From: Lawsonibacter sp900766145
GTDB taxonomy: Bacteria > Bacillota > Clostridia > Oscillospirales > Oscillospiraceae
DNA: 64,000 bases
Strand: one strand, 5' to 3'
NCBI RefSeq assembly: GCF_030372275.1
Contig: NZ_JAUDDJ010000008.1
Position 1 is the first letter of the stretch. Each line of letters starts with the position of its first letter. This document shows positions 1 to 7,918 of this stretch, one piece after another. The notes under the pieces are model-generated. The model was not told the DNA's origin and made no database searches. It saw only the letters and a program-made list of their open reading frames with translations. The translations under genes were made by a program, and so were the position numbers.

Positions 1-348
1 CTGGGCCGGGCTGTGGTCCAGGACGCCCCGGTCCTACTGTTGGACGAGCCCAACAGTGCCCTGGACTTCTACAACACCCAGCTTCTTTTCCAGACGGTAG
101 GGGGGCTCATCCGCACCCAGCGTAAGGCGGGTCTTGTGGTGCTCCACGACCCGGCCCTGGCCCTCACCTGGTGCCGCCGCCTACTGCTGCTGCGCCAAGG
201 GGAGCTGGTGGGGGAGGTTTGCCCCGCCCAGGCCGGGGAGGCGGAGATCCAGGCGGTTTTGCGCCGCATTTACCCGGATATTTGTGTCAAACGGGACAAA
301 GACAGCGGAGCCTACTGGTGCGGTCTTGCGGAAAATGGAGAAAAATAA
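1..348 (+). CDS. ABC transporter ATP-binding protein, C-terminal part
   Basis: The reading frame is open from base 1, so the gene starts outside the window. The visible part begins in the Walker B segment (VLLLDEPNSALD) and continues through the D-loop and the H-loop (VVLHDP, switch histidine) to a short C-terminal tail. The layout is that of FecE/BtuD-type ATPases that power import of iron-siderophores, cobalamin or metal oxyanions. The substrate cannot be read from this fragment. It stops 86 bases before a nucleobase permease and upstream of a molybdenum hydroxylase operon, so molybdate or another metal is possible but unproven. Walker A and the signature motif lie outside the window. Confidence 0.85.
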   Translation: MGRAVVQDAPVLLLDEPNSALDFYNTQLLFQTVGGLIRTQRKAGLVVLHDPALALTWCRRLLLLRQGELVGEVCPAQAGEAEIQAVLRRIYPDICVKRDKDSGAYWCGLAENGEK

Positions 349-365
349 AAAAATTTGTGAATACA

Positions 366-394
366 CTGTGAACGCCAGAGAAATCTGATATAAT
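366..394 (+). promoter_or_regulatory. sigma-A-like promoter of the nucleobase permease
   Basis: A perfect TATAAT lies at 389-394, 17 bases after a weak -35 (CTGTGA, 366-371). The start of transcription would be near 401, giving a leader of about 34 bases. Assigned from sequence only; the weak -35 is the main doubt. Confidence 0.5.
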
Positions 395-434
395 ATAGGT
401 CTCACACTACAAAAAAAGATCAGGGAGGAAGATC

Positions 435-1832
435 ATGGAGCGTTCCGGACAGTATGTGACGCCCTTCGATTTCATTGGGCGTCTTCCCCTGCGTCAGGCC
501 ATTCCCCTGGGGCTTCAGCATGTGCTGGCCATGTTTGTGGGTAACCTGACTCCTATCCTTATCATCACCAACCTGTGCGCCGCCACCAGCGGGGCGGAGG
601 ACTTTGCCGCCATCCAGGTGGTGCTGCTGCAAAATGCTATGCTGGTGGCCGGTCTGGTCACCCTGGTGCAGCTGTTTGCCATCGGCCCGGTGGGCGGCAA
701 GGTGCCCATCATCATGGGTACCAGCTCCGGCTTTATCGGCGTGTTCCAGAGCGTAGTCAACGTGATGGGCGGCGGCATCGTGGCCTACGGGGCCATTATG
801 GGCGCTTCCATTTTGGGCGGCCTGTTTGAAACCGTGCTGGGCGCTTTCCTGAAACCCCTGCGCCGCTTTTTCCCCGCCGTGGTCACCGGCACCGTAGTGC
901 TGTCCATCGGCCTGTCCCTCATCAGCGTGGGTGTAGGCTCCTTCGGCGGCGGTACCAGCGCCAAGGACTACGGCTCCGTGGAGAACCTGCTCATCGCCCT
1001 GGTGGTGATGATCACCGTCCTGGCCCTCAAGCACGGGGCCAAGGGGCTGGCCAGCTCCTCCTGTATCCTCATCGGCATCATCTGCGGCTACATCATCTGT
1101 GCCATTTTGCCCCTGTTCCTGTCCACCACCGGCGTCACTGCCGACGGCGTGGAGTACACCAAGGCCTGGGTGCTCAACTGGGACAAGGTGGCTCAGGCCA
1201 GCTGGGTGTCCATCCCCGCGCTGATGCCTGTCAAGCCGGTGTTTGACCTGCGGGCCATCCTGCCGGTGATGATCATGTTCATCGTCACCGCCGTGGAGAC
1301 GGTGGGCGACATCTCCGGCGTGATGGAGGGCGGCATGGGCCGGGAGGCCACCGACAAGGAGTTGGCCGGCGGCGTCATCTGCGACGGCCTGGGTTCCTCC
1401 TTCGCCGCCCTGTTCGGAGTGCTGCCCAACACCTCCTTCAGCCAGAACGTGGGTCTGGTCACCATGACCAAGATCGTCAACCGCACCGCTCTGGCCTGCG
1501 GCGCCGTGTTCCTGGTGCTGTGCGGCCTGCTGCCCAAGCTGGCGGCCATCGTGTCCATCATGCCCCAGAGCGTGCTGGGCGGCGCGGCGGTTATCATGTT
1601 CTCCTCCATCGTAATGAGCGGTATCCAGCTCATCACTAAGGAGCCTCTCACCGCCCGGAACATGTCTATCGTTTCTGTGGCTCTGGGCCTGGGCTACGGC
1701 CTGGGTGCCAACAGCGCGGTGCTCTCCGGCCTGCCCCAGTGGATCCAGCTGGTCTTCGGCGGTTCCGGCATCGTGCCCGCCGCCTTCGTGGCTATCATCA
1801 TGAACATCCTGCTGCCCAAGGAGAAGGCGTAA
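435..1832 (+). CDS. NCS2-family nucleobase permease (xanthine/uracil type)
   Basis: A 465-residue polytopic membrane protein that by family imports a purine or pyrimidine base with a cation. Near residues 337-346 it has QNVGLVTMTK, the family signature ([QEP]-N-x-G-x(4)-T-[RKG]); the QN form is typical of xanthine and urate carriers rather than ENNG uracil carriers. An earlier conserved segment, GTSSGFIG, is near residue 97. A GGGAGGA ribosome site precedes the ATG at 435. It has its own terminator but lies directly before a xanthine-dehydrogenase-type operon, which supports xanthine, hypoxanthine or urate as substrate. The exact substrate is inferred from the signature and neighbours. Confidence 0.9.
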   Translation: MERSGQYVTPFDFIGRLPLRQAIPLGLQHVLAMFVGNLTPILIITNLCAATSGAEDFAAIQVVLLQNAMLVAGLVTLVQLFAIGPVGGKVPIIMGTSSGFIGVFQSVVNVMGGGIVAYGAIMGASILGGLFETVLGAFLKPLRRFFPAVVTGTVVLSIGLSLISVGVGSFGGGTSAKDYGSVENLLIALVVMITVLALKHGAKGLASSSCILIGIICGYIICAILPLFLSTTGVTADGVEYTKAWVLNWDKVAQASWVSIPALMPVKPVFDLRAILPVMIMFIVTAVETVGDISGVMEGGMGREATDKELAGGVICDGLGSSFAALFGVLPNTSFSQNVGLVTMTKIVNRTALACGAVFLVLCGLLPKLAAIVSIMPQSVLGGAAVIMFSSIVMSGIQLITKEPLTARNMSIVSVALGLGYGLGANSAVLSGLPQWIQLVFGGSGIVPAAFVAIIMNILLPKEKA

Positions 1833-1858
1833 ATTTCAACTTGATACGATCAATTTTT

Positions 1859-1898
1859 CCGGGCGGAACCGATTTTTGTCGGGTCCGCCCGGATTTTG
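1859..1898 (+). terminator. rho-independent terminator after the permease
   Basis: CCGGGCGGA (1859-1867) pairs with TCCGCCCGG (1884-1892), followed by a T-rich tail. It separates the permease from the downstream hydroxylase operon. Confidence 0.8.
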
Positions 1899-1900
1899 GT

Positions 1901-1929
1901 TTGTCAGGGTGGAAATAATATGGTATAAT
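1901..1929 (+). promoter_or_regulatory. promoter of the molybdenum hydroxylase operon
   Basis: TTGTCA (1901-1906), a 17-base spacer and TATAAT (1924-1929) preceded by TGG, so it also has an extended -10. It follows directly on the permease terminator, so the hydroxylase subunits are an independent transcription unit with a predicted start near 1936. Confidence 0.78.
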
Positions 1930-1979
1930 AATATGCTTTTAAAAAGATACACAGCATGCCGCGATGGGGAGGAAATACT

Positions 1980-2774
1980 GTGCTGAAAATCAAAAACTAT
2001 GTGCGGGTCCAGAGCCTGGAAGAGGCCTATGACCTGTGCCAGAAGAAAAACAACGTGGTGCTGGGAGGAATGCTCTGGCTGAAGATGCAGCGGCGTTCCA
2101 TCGGCACCGCCATCGACCTAAGCGATCTGGGTCTGGATCAGATTGAGGAAGATGGAGACTTCTACCGTCTGGGGGCCATGGTGTCTCTGCGTACTTTGGA
2201 GCGCCATCACGGCCTCAATAAGCTGACCCAGGGTGCCATGGAGGAGAGCCTGCGCCACATTGTGGGCGTACAGTTCCGCAATCTGGCTACTGTGGGCGGA
2301 AGCCTGTGGGGCCGCTTCGGTTTCTCTGACGTGCTCACCCTGCTGCTGGCCCTGGATGCCCAGGTGGAGCTGTACCACGCCGGACGCATGTCCCTGGAGG
2401 CGTTCACCCAGCTGCCCCGGCAGCAGCATGACATTTTGACCCACGTGCTCATCCCCAAGGGGGTGCGTCAGGTGGTCTACCAGTCCCAGCGGAATATCTC
2501 CACTGACTTCCCGACCCTCACCTGCGCCCTGTCCAAGAAAGACGGGGAGTATACCTGCGTCATCGGCGCCCGGCCCCAGATGGCCCAGGTCTACCGGGAC
2601 GAAAAGGGGCTGCTTTCCGGCGGCGTGACCGAGGAGACCGCCCGGGCCTTTGGTGAGGACGTGGCCCAGCGGGCCAAGTTTGGCAGCAGCCTGCGGGCGG
2701 GGGAGGACTACCGCCGGGAGATTTGCACCGTGCTGGTGCGCCGTGGCCTGCTGGCCATGGAGAAGGAGGGCTAA
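1980..2774 (+). CDS. xanthine dehydrogenase-type FAD-binding subunit
   Basis: A 264-residue FAD-binding subunit of a three-subunit molybdenum hydroxylase. It would pass electrons from the iron-sulfur subunit to NAD or another acceptor. The segment VQFRNLATVGGSLWGR matches the family FAD loop (RNxATxGGN), with S in place of the usual N. The frame is open from an ATG at 1956, but GTG at 1980 is preferred: GGGGAGGA (1967-1974) ends 5 bases before it, while no site precedes 1956. It overlaps no neighbour; the iron-sulfur subunit starts 2 bases after its stop. The order FAD, FeS, Mo-subunit matches selenium-dependent hydroxylase operons of Clostridia. Confidence 0.9.
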   Translation: MLKIKNYVRVQSLEEAYDLCQKKNNVVLGGMLWLKMQRRSIGTAIDLSDLGLDQIEEDGDFYRLGAMVSLRTLERHHGLNKLTQGAMEESLRHIVGVQFRNLATVGGSLWGRFGFSDVLTLLLALDAQVELYHAGRMSLEAFTQLPRQQHDILTHVLIPKGVRQVVYQSQRNISTDFPTLTCALSKKDGEYTCVIGARPQMAQVYRDEKGLLSGGVTEETARAFGEDVAQRAKFGSSLRAGEDYRREICTVLVRRGLLAMEKEG

Positions 2775-2775
2775 C

Positions 2776-3237
2776 ATGGAACTGAAACTGACCTTAAACG
2801 GCCGGGCGGTGGCCGCGTCCGTGGAAGCGGACACCCTGCTCATCGATTTTCTCCGCGCCCAGGGCTGCCTGAGCGTGAAGCGGGGCTGCGAGACCGCCAA
2901 CTGCGGCCTTTGTACCGTTTTGATGGACGGCACTCCCGTGCTGTCCTGCTCCGTGCTGGCTCTGCGGGCGGCGGGCCATCACGTCCAGACTCTGGAGGGA
3001 CTGCAGGAGGAGGCCGCCGACTTTACCGCCTTTATTGCCGATCAGGGTGCGGAGCAGTGCGGCTTCTGTAACCCCGGTTTTGTGATGAACACCGTAGCCC
3101 TGCTGCGGGAGAACCCCGACCCCACCGACGACGAAATTCGCGCCTATCTGGCGGGCAATCTGTGCCGCTGCTCGGGGTACGAGGGACAGCTGCGGGGCAT
3201 TCGTGCCTATCTGGACCACAAGAAGGGGAGGGGCTGA
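2776..3237 (+). CDS. xanthine dehydrogenase-type [2Fe-2S] subunit
   Basis: A 153-residue electron-transfer subunit with two [2Fe-2S] clusters. The N-terminal plant-ferredoxin-type cluster uses C38, C43, C46 and C58. The C-terminal helical cluster uses C95, C98, C130 and C132 (CGFC and LCRC). All eight ligands are present and the length is normal for the family. The ATG at 2776 has GAAGGAGGG ending 5 bases upstream. A longer frame from 2650 runs back into the FAD subunit and is not supported. Translation of the next subunit begins 1 base after its stop, so the three subunits are tightly coupled. Confidence 0.95.
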   Translation: MELKLTLNGRAVAASVEADTLLIDFLRAQGCLSVKRGCETANCGLCTVLMDGTPVLSCSVLALRAAGHHVQTLEGLQEEAADFTAFIADQGAEQCGFCNPGFVMNTVALLRENPDPTDDEIRAYLAGNLCRCSGYEGQLRGIRAYLDHKKGRG

Positions 3238-3238
3238 G

Positions 3239-5530
3239 ATGGAAAACTTAAAGACCGTAGGCCAGCCGGTACGGAAAAAGGACGCCATGTCCCTGCTGCT
3301 GGGCAAGCCCGCCTATGTGGACGATGTGACCCCCCAGAACTGCCTGGTAGTAAAGGTGCTGCGCAGCCCCCACGCCCACGCTCTGATTGAAGAAATCAAC
3401 ACCGACGTGGCCCAGAAGGTGCCCGGGGTGGTTGCGGTATACACCTATAAAGATGTGCCCCAGAAGCGCTTTACCATGGCGGGGCAGACCTATCCCGAGC
3501 CCTCTCCCTATGACCGGCTGATTCTGGATCAGCGCGTCCGCTTTGTGGGAGATGCCGTTGCTATCGTGGCCGCCGAGGATGAGGCGGCTGCCGACAAGGC
3601 CCTGAAACTGATTAAAGTGAAGTACCAGGTACTGGAGGCGGTGCTGGACCCTCACGAGGCTCTGGACGGCCCCATTCTGGTCCATCCTGAGGACAACTGG
3701 CGCTCTCTGTGCCCGGTTGGCGCTGACAACAAGCGCAACCTGTGCGCCAGCGAGGTGTGCTCCGACGGAGACGTGGATGATGTCCTGTCCCACTGTGACT
3801 ACGTCATCGACCACGTCTACCACACTCCCGCCTGCAACCAGGCCATGATGGAGACCTTCCGCACCTACACCGAGATGGACCCCTACGGACGGCTCCACGT
3901 CATTTCCTCCACCCAGATCGTCTTCCACGTCCGGCGCATCCTGGCCAACGCCCTGGACATTCCCAAGTCCAAGATCCACGTGGAGAAGCCCCGCATCGGC
4001 GGCGGCTTCGGCGCCAAACAGACGGTGGTGGCGGAAATTTACCCCGCCTTTGTCACCTGGAAGACGGGTCGGGCGGCCAAGATGATCTATACCCGGGAGG
4101 AGAGCCTCATTGCCAGCTCCCCCCGCCACGACATGGAGCTGCATGTCCGCCTGGGCGCCGACAAGGACGGCACCATCCGGGCCATCGACGTGTATACCCT
4201 CTCCAACACCGGAGCTTACGGCGAGCACGGCCCCACCACCGTGGGCCTGTCCGGCCACAAGTCCATCCCCCTGTACACCAACAATCTGGAGGCTTTCCGC
4301 TTTGCCTATGACGTGGTGTACACCAACCGCCAGTCGGCCGGAGCCTACCGCGGTTACGGCGCCACCCAGGGCATCTTCGCCGTGGAGTCGGCAGTGAACG
4401 AGCTGGCCGACATTCTGGGCATGGACCCGGTAGCTATCCGGGAGAAGAACATGGTCCGGGAGGGCCAGGTCATGCCCGCCTACTACAATGAGAAGACCAA
4501 CGCCTGCGCCCTGGACCGGTGCATGAGCCGCTGCGCCCAGCTCTTCGGCTGGGAGGAGAAGTTCCCCGTGCGGGACATGGGCAACGGCAAGGTCCGCGCC
4601 GCCGGCGTGGCCATGGCCATGCAGGGCTCCGGCATCTCCGGAGTGGACGTAGGCTCCGCCACCATCAAGCTCAGCGATGAGGGATTCTATAACCTGTCCA
4701 TCGGCGCGGCGGACATGGGCACCGGGTGCGACACTATCCTGGCCCAGATGGCCGCTGAGTGCCTGGACTGCCCCGTGGACAACATTGCGGTGTTCGGCGC
4801 TGACTCCGACGCATCCCCCTACGACTCCGGCTCCTACGCCTCCTCCACCACCTATGTCACCGGCAAGGCGGTAGAGCGTGCCTGCGAGCAGCTGAAAGAA
4901 AATCTCTGTGCCATTGCCGCCCAGATGATGGACTGCAAGCCGGAGGACGTGGAGTTTACCGGCAAGGGCGTGCGCCGTCTGGACGGAGGCGGAGAGGTAT
5001 CCCTCATGGATATTGCCACCAAGTCCATGTGCGGCAATGCCATTCCCGTCCAGGTGACCTACACCCATACCTCTCCCGTCTCGCCGCCTCCCTTCATGGT
5101 AGGCATGGCCGAGATCGAGGTGGACAAGGAGACCGGCGGGGTAGAGGTCCTCAACTACGTGGCTGTGGTGGACTGCGGCACCCCCATCAACCCCAATCTG
5201 GCCCGGGTACAGACCGAGGGCGGCATCGTCCAGGGCATCGGCATGGCTCTCTTTGAGGGCATCACCTACGACGAGAAGGGCAACCTGCTGGAGAACTCCT
5301 TCATGCAGTACAAGATCCCCACCCGTCTGGACATGGGTCACCTGCGGGTGGAGTTTGAGTCCAGCTACGAGCCCACTGGCCCCTTCGGAGCCAAGTCCAT
5401 CGGCGAGATCGTTATCAATACCCCGTCTCCTGCCATCGCCCACGCCATCTATCGTGCCACCGGCGTATGGCACCGGGAACTGCCCATCACCCCGGAGAAG
5501 GTGCTCATGGCCATGAAGGCCAAGGGATGA
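3239..5530 (+). CDS. xanthine dehydrogenase-type molybdenum-binding subunit
   Basis: The 763-residue catalytic subunit of a molybdopterin hydroxylase. It binds the cofactor and hydroxylates a purine or related heterocycle. Visible family features are GGGFGAKQ, the arginine-containing GAYRGYGATQG and the C-terminal GAKSIGE segment, whose glutamate (about residue 723) is the conserved base. The ATG at 3239 follows the previous TGA by one base. The nearby permease and the selenium-maturation genes at 42-48 kb suggest a selenium-dependent xanthine or purine hydroxylase. Selenium here is a labile cofactor ligand, not selenocysteine, and no in-frame TGA interrupts the gene. The substrate is inferred. 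Confidence 0.92.
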   Translation: MENLKTVGQPVRKKDAMSLLLGKPAYVDDVTPQNCLVVKVLRSPHAHALIEEINTDVAQKVPGVVAVYTYKDVPQKRFTMAGQTYPEPSPYDRLILDQRVRFVGDAVAIVAAEDEAAADKALKLIKVKYQVLEAVLDPHEALDGPILVHPEDNWRSLCPVGADNKRNLCASEVCSDGDVDDVLSHCDYVIDHVYHTPACNQAMMETFRTYTEMDPYGRLHVISSTQIVFHVRRILANALDIPKSKIHVEKPRIGGGFGAKQTVVAEIYPAFVTWKTGRAAKMIYTREESLIASSPRHDMELHVRLGADKDGTIRAIDVYTLSNTGAYGEHGPTTVGLSGHKSIPLYTNNLEAFRFAYDVVYTNRQSAGAYRGYGATQGIFAVESAVNELADILGMDPVAIREKNMVREGQVMPAYYNEKTNACALDRCMSRCAQLFGWEEKFPVRDMGNGKVRAAGVAMAMQGSGISGVDVGSATIKLSDEGFYNLSIGAADMGTGCDTILAQMAAECLDCPVDNIAVFGADSDASPYDSGSYASSTTYVTGKAVERACEQLKENLCAIAAQMMDCKPEDVEFTGKGVRRLDGGGEVSLMDIATKSMCGNAIPVQVTYTHTSPVSPPPFMVGMAEIEVDKETGGVEVLNYVAVVDCGTPINPNLARVQTEGGIVQGIGMALFEGITYDEKGNLLENSFMQYKIPTRLDMGHLRVEFESSYEPTGPFGAKSIGEIVINTPSPAIAHAIYRATGVWHRELPITPEKVLMAMKAKG

Positions 5531-6102
5531 ACCACCTAATCCTGCTGGCGGCGGGTTCCTCCCGCCGTTTCGGAGGTAATAAGCTGCTGGCTCCCTTGAA
5601 CGGAAAGCCCCTGTTTGCCTGGGGATTGGCCGCTTTGAATGAAGTGTGCCGGGCGCGGAAGGACTGCACCCTCACCGTGGTCTCCCGTTACACGGAAATT
5701 CGGGATGCTGCACAGGCTGTCGACGCTCAGGCGGTGGATAGCCCGGAGAGCGAGAAGGGCCAGTCCCACTCCATCCGGGCGGGCCTCCATGCTCTGGGCA
5801 AAGTGGAGGAGGGGGACTTCTTTCTCTTTCTCCCCGCTGACCAGCCCTGGATTACGCCCCAAACCATTTCCCGCCTGCTGGACGCGGCGGGCCCGGACAC
5901 CTGGACCGCCACCGCCGCCTTTGGGGAGCGTGTGGGCACGCCAACCCTATTTTCCGCCCGGCTTCTCCCGGACCTGCTGGCCCTGGAGGGAGACCGAGGC
6001 GGACGGAAGCTGATGGGCCGCCCGGGACAGCCCTGCCTGGTGGTTCAGGCGGATTCTGCCCGGGAGCTGGACGATGTGGACTTTCCGGAACAGTTACAAT
6101 AA
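5527..6102 (+). CDS. MobA/MocA-like molybdopterin nucleotidyltransferase
   Basis: A 191-residue NTP-transferase. The N-terminus LAAGSSRRFGGNKLLAPL is the nucleotide-binding signature (LAAGxSxRFGxxK), and FLPADQPWI carries the metal-binding aspartate of the family. MocA-type enzymes make cytidylated molybdopterin for the xanthine dehydrogenase family, which fits the position: its ATG overlaps the stop of the molybdenum subunit (ATGA, 5527-5530). A frame starting at 5467 extends into the upstream gene and is rejected. It is the last gene of the operon, before a bidirectional terminator. Confidence 0.88.
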   Translation: MNHLILLAAGSSRRFGGNKLLAPLNGKPLFAWGLAALNEVCRARKDCTLTVVSRYTEIRDAAQAVDAQAVDSPESEKGQSHSIRAGLHALGKVEEGDFFLFLPADQPWITPQTISRLLDAAGPDTWTATAAFGERVGTPTLFSARLLPDLLALEGDRGGRKLMGRPGQPCLVVQADSARELDDVDFPEQLQ

Positions 6103-6107
6103 GCAGA

Positions 6108-6144
6108 AAAAATCTCCGGTTCAAAAGAACCGGAGATTTTTTTC
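6108..6144. terminator. bidirectional terminator
   Basis: AATCTCCGGTTC pairs with GAACCGGAGATT around an AAAA loop, with A-run and T-run on the two sides. It serves the hydroxylase operon on the plus strand and the ligase gene converging from the right. Confidence 0.88.
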
Positions 6145-6146
6145 AG

Positions 6147-7652
6147 TTAAAAGCGCTTAATCTTCTTGGAGGGAGTCTTCTCAAACTCAGTTTCCCGGAC
6201 GATCAGGCTGTAAATTTTCTTGTGGGGAGGTGCCTGGAGATTGTACTGGTCGATGATCTCCTGGAGAGCGGCCCGCACGTCCTTGATGTGCTTCTTCTTG
6301 GCATACTCGTAGTCGGGGAAGATCTCCGCCTCGATGACGCTCTTGTTCTCCCGCACCAGAACCTCCTGGATGAGACGCTCCACGCCCAGCTTGTTTTCCA
6401 GCTCCTCGGGGGAGACGTTCTCACCGTTTTTGGTGATAATCAGGTTCTTCTTCCGGCCAGTGAGGTAGACAAAGCCCTCCTCGTCCACGTAGCCCAAGTC
6501 GCCGGTCTTCAGCCAGCCGTCCTCCAGGGTGGCAGCGGTCTCCTCGGGCATCTTGTAGTAGCCCTGCATCACGCTGCTGCCCCGGACCCAAAGCTCGCCG
6601 TCCACCGTCTTGGCCTCACAGTTGTCGATGAGCTGGCCCACGGCTTTCTTGTTGATGTTCCAGGGACGGGTGGTGCTGATGACGGGGGAGCACTCGGTCA
6701 TGCCGTAGCCCTGGAGGATGGTGATGCCGTACTTCTCAAACAGGTCGATGTAGGAGGGGTCCAGGTAGGCGCCGCCGCTGGAGATTTTGGTCAGCTGCTT
6801 GCCAAACACCGCGTTCTTCACCAGCTTGGGGGGCAGAAGGGTGTTGTCCTCCAGCTTCTTGGCGATGGTCTCGATCATCAAGGGGACCATCAGGATCATC
6901 TCGGGCTTAAAGAGCTGGATGTTCTTCATTACCCGCAGCAGAGAGTCGTTGATGCAGATAATGGAGCCCAGAGAGATGGCCTTGAGCACATCCAGGCACA
7001 GGCAGTAGGCGTGGTGGATGGGCAGCACGGAGAGCAGCACCATCCGCTCAGGCAGATCCATGTTGATGCTTCCGGCGTTCTCGGCCAGGTTGCGGTGGGT
7101 AAGCATGACGCCCTTGCTCTTGCCGGTGGTGCCGGAGGTAAACATGATGGTACACAGCTGGTCGGGCTGGGGCTCAAAGTCAAAGGCAGCCTGGTGCTCC
7201 GCCAGCAGCTGGGGAAGGGAGAGGGCGGCGTCACTGTGCGCCTCCTGCTGCATGAGCACCACATTCTTCAGCTTGGGGCAGTGCTCCTTGGCCCCCTCGG
7301 CCACGTCCTTGCGGGCGGCGTCGGCCACCAGGGTGGTCACATCGGCCCGGTCCAGCAGCTCCCATACGTCCTCGGCGGGGAGGGAGGCGTCCAGAGGAAC
7401 AGCCACGCTGCCACTGTTGACGATGCCCAGATAGGTCACCATCCAGCGGTAGGAGGTGGGGCCGATGACGGCGATATGGCTGCCCTGCTCGCCCAGAGCG
7501 GCCAGGGCGCTGGAAAAGCTCTCGCTGTCCTGGCGGAGCTGGTTGTAGGTCTTGTCCTCAATCTGGTTCTTGCCCACCTTATAGCGCACGGCCACCTCGG
7601 GGCCAAAGCGCTGCTGGGCCTCCACCAGGATCTCGCGGATGGTACTGGTCAT
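6147..7652 (-). CDS. AMP-dependent acyl-adenylate synthetase/ligase
   Basis: A 501-residue member of the adenylate-forming family (acyl-CoA synthetase, fatty-acyl-AMP ligase, NRPS A-domain). The P-loop TSGTTGKSKG is near residues 171-180; YGMTECSP, the TGDLG motif and GRKKNLIITKNGENVSP follow in normal order, and the tail KTPSKKIKRF supplies the conserved C-terminal lysine. A GGAG site precedes the start. The gene 17 bases upstream in the operon encodes an acyl carrier protein, so the likely job is to activate an acyl group and load it onto that carrier instead of CoA. The substrate cannot be told from sequence. It is the last gene of a five-gene operon. Confidence 0.9.
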   Translation of the reverse strand: MTSTIREILVEAQQRFGPEVAVRYKVGKNQIEDKTYNQLRQDSESFSSALAALGEQGSHIAVIGPTSYRWMVTYLGIVNSGSVAVPLDASLPAEDVWELLDRADVTTLVADAARKDVAEGAKEHCPKLKNVVLMQQEAHSDAALSLPQLLAEHQAAFDFEPQPDQLCTIMFTSGTTGKSKGVMLTHRNLAENAGSINMDLPERMVLLSVLPIHHAYCLCLDVLKAISLGSIICINDSLLRVMKNIQLFKPEMILMVPLMIETIAKKLEDNTLLPPKLVKNAVFGKQLTKISSGGAYLDPSYIDLFEKYGITILQGYGMTECSPVISTTRPWNINKKAVGQLIDNCEAKTVDGELWVRGSSVMQGYYKMPEETAATLEDGWLKTGDLGYVDEEGFVYLTGRKKNLIITKNGENVSPEELENKLGVERLIQEVLVRENKSVIEAEIFPDYEYAKKKHIKDVRAALQEIIDQYNLQAPPHKKIYSLIVRETEFEKTPSKKIKRF

Positions 7653-7669
7653 AGTTTTTACTCCTGTTC

Positions 7670-7903
7670 TCAGTTGGCGTCGGCCAGACCCTGGATGTAG
7701 TCCACGGCCTCGCCCACGGTGCGGATCTTGACCACCTCGGTCTCGTCCACCTCGATGTCGAAGGTGTCCTCGATCTCGCCCAGCATACTCATAAAGTCAA
7801 AGGAGGTAAAGCCCAGGTCCTCCATAAAGCGGGAGTTGGGGGTGATCTTCTCGGGCTCCACTTCCACGTAGTTGCAGATGATCTCAACCAATTTCTCAAA
7901 CAT
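7670..7903 (-). CDS. acyl carrier protein
   Basis: A 77-residue acidic protein with the four-helix carrier pattern. Ser34 in DLGFTSFDF occupies the position of the phosphopantetheinylated serine (family DSL/DSF; here TSF). Length and charge fit a discrete ACP. It lies between a condensation-domain protein and an adenylating ligase, so it is probably the carrier for that pathway and not the fatty-acid-synthesis ACP; no fab genes are nearby. No phosphopantetheinyl transferase is visible in the window. Confidence 0.93.
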   Translation of the reverse strand: MFEKLVEIICNYVEVEPEKITPNSRFMEDLGFTSFDFMSMLGEIEDTFDIEVDETEVVKIRTVGEAVDYIQGLADAN

Positions 7904-7918
7904 AATCCGATTCCTCTT

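Noticed and set aside
3248..5473. Long minus-strand open frame (741 codons) opposite the molybdenum hydroxylase subunit
   Set aside because: It mirrors a well-supported gene in a high-GC sequence, has His/Gly/Val-rich low-complexity translation and no ribosome site. Long antisense frames of this kind are common at 60% G+C.
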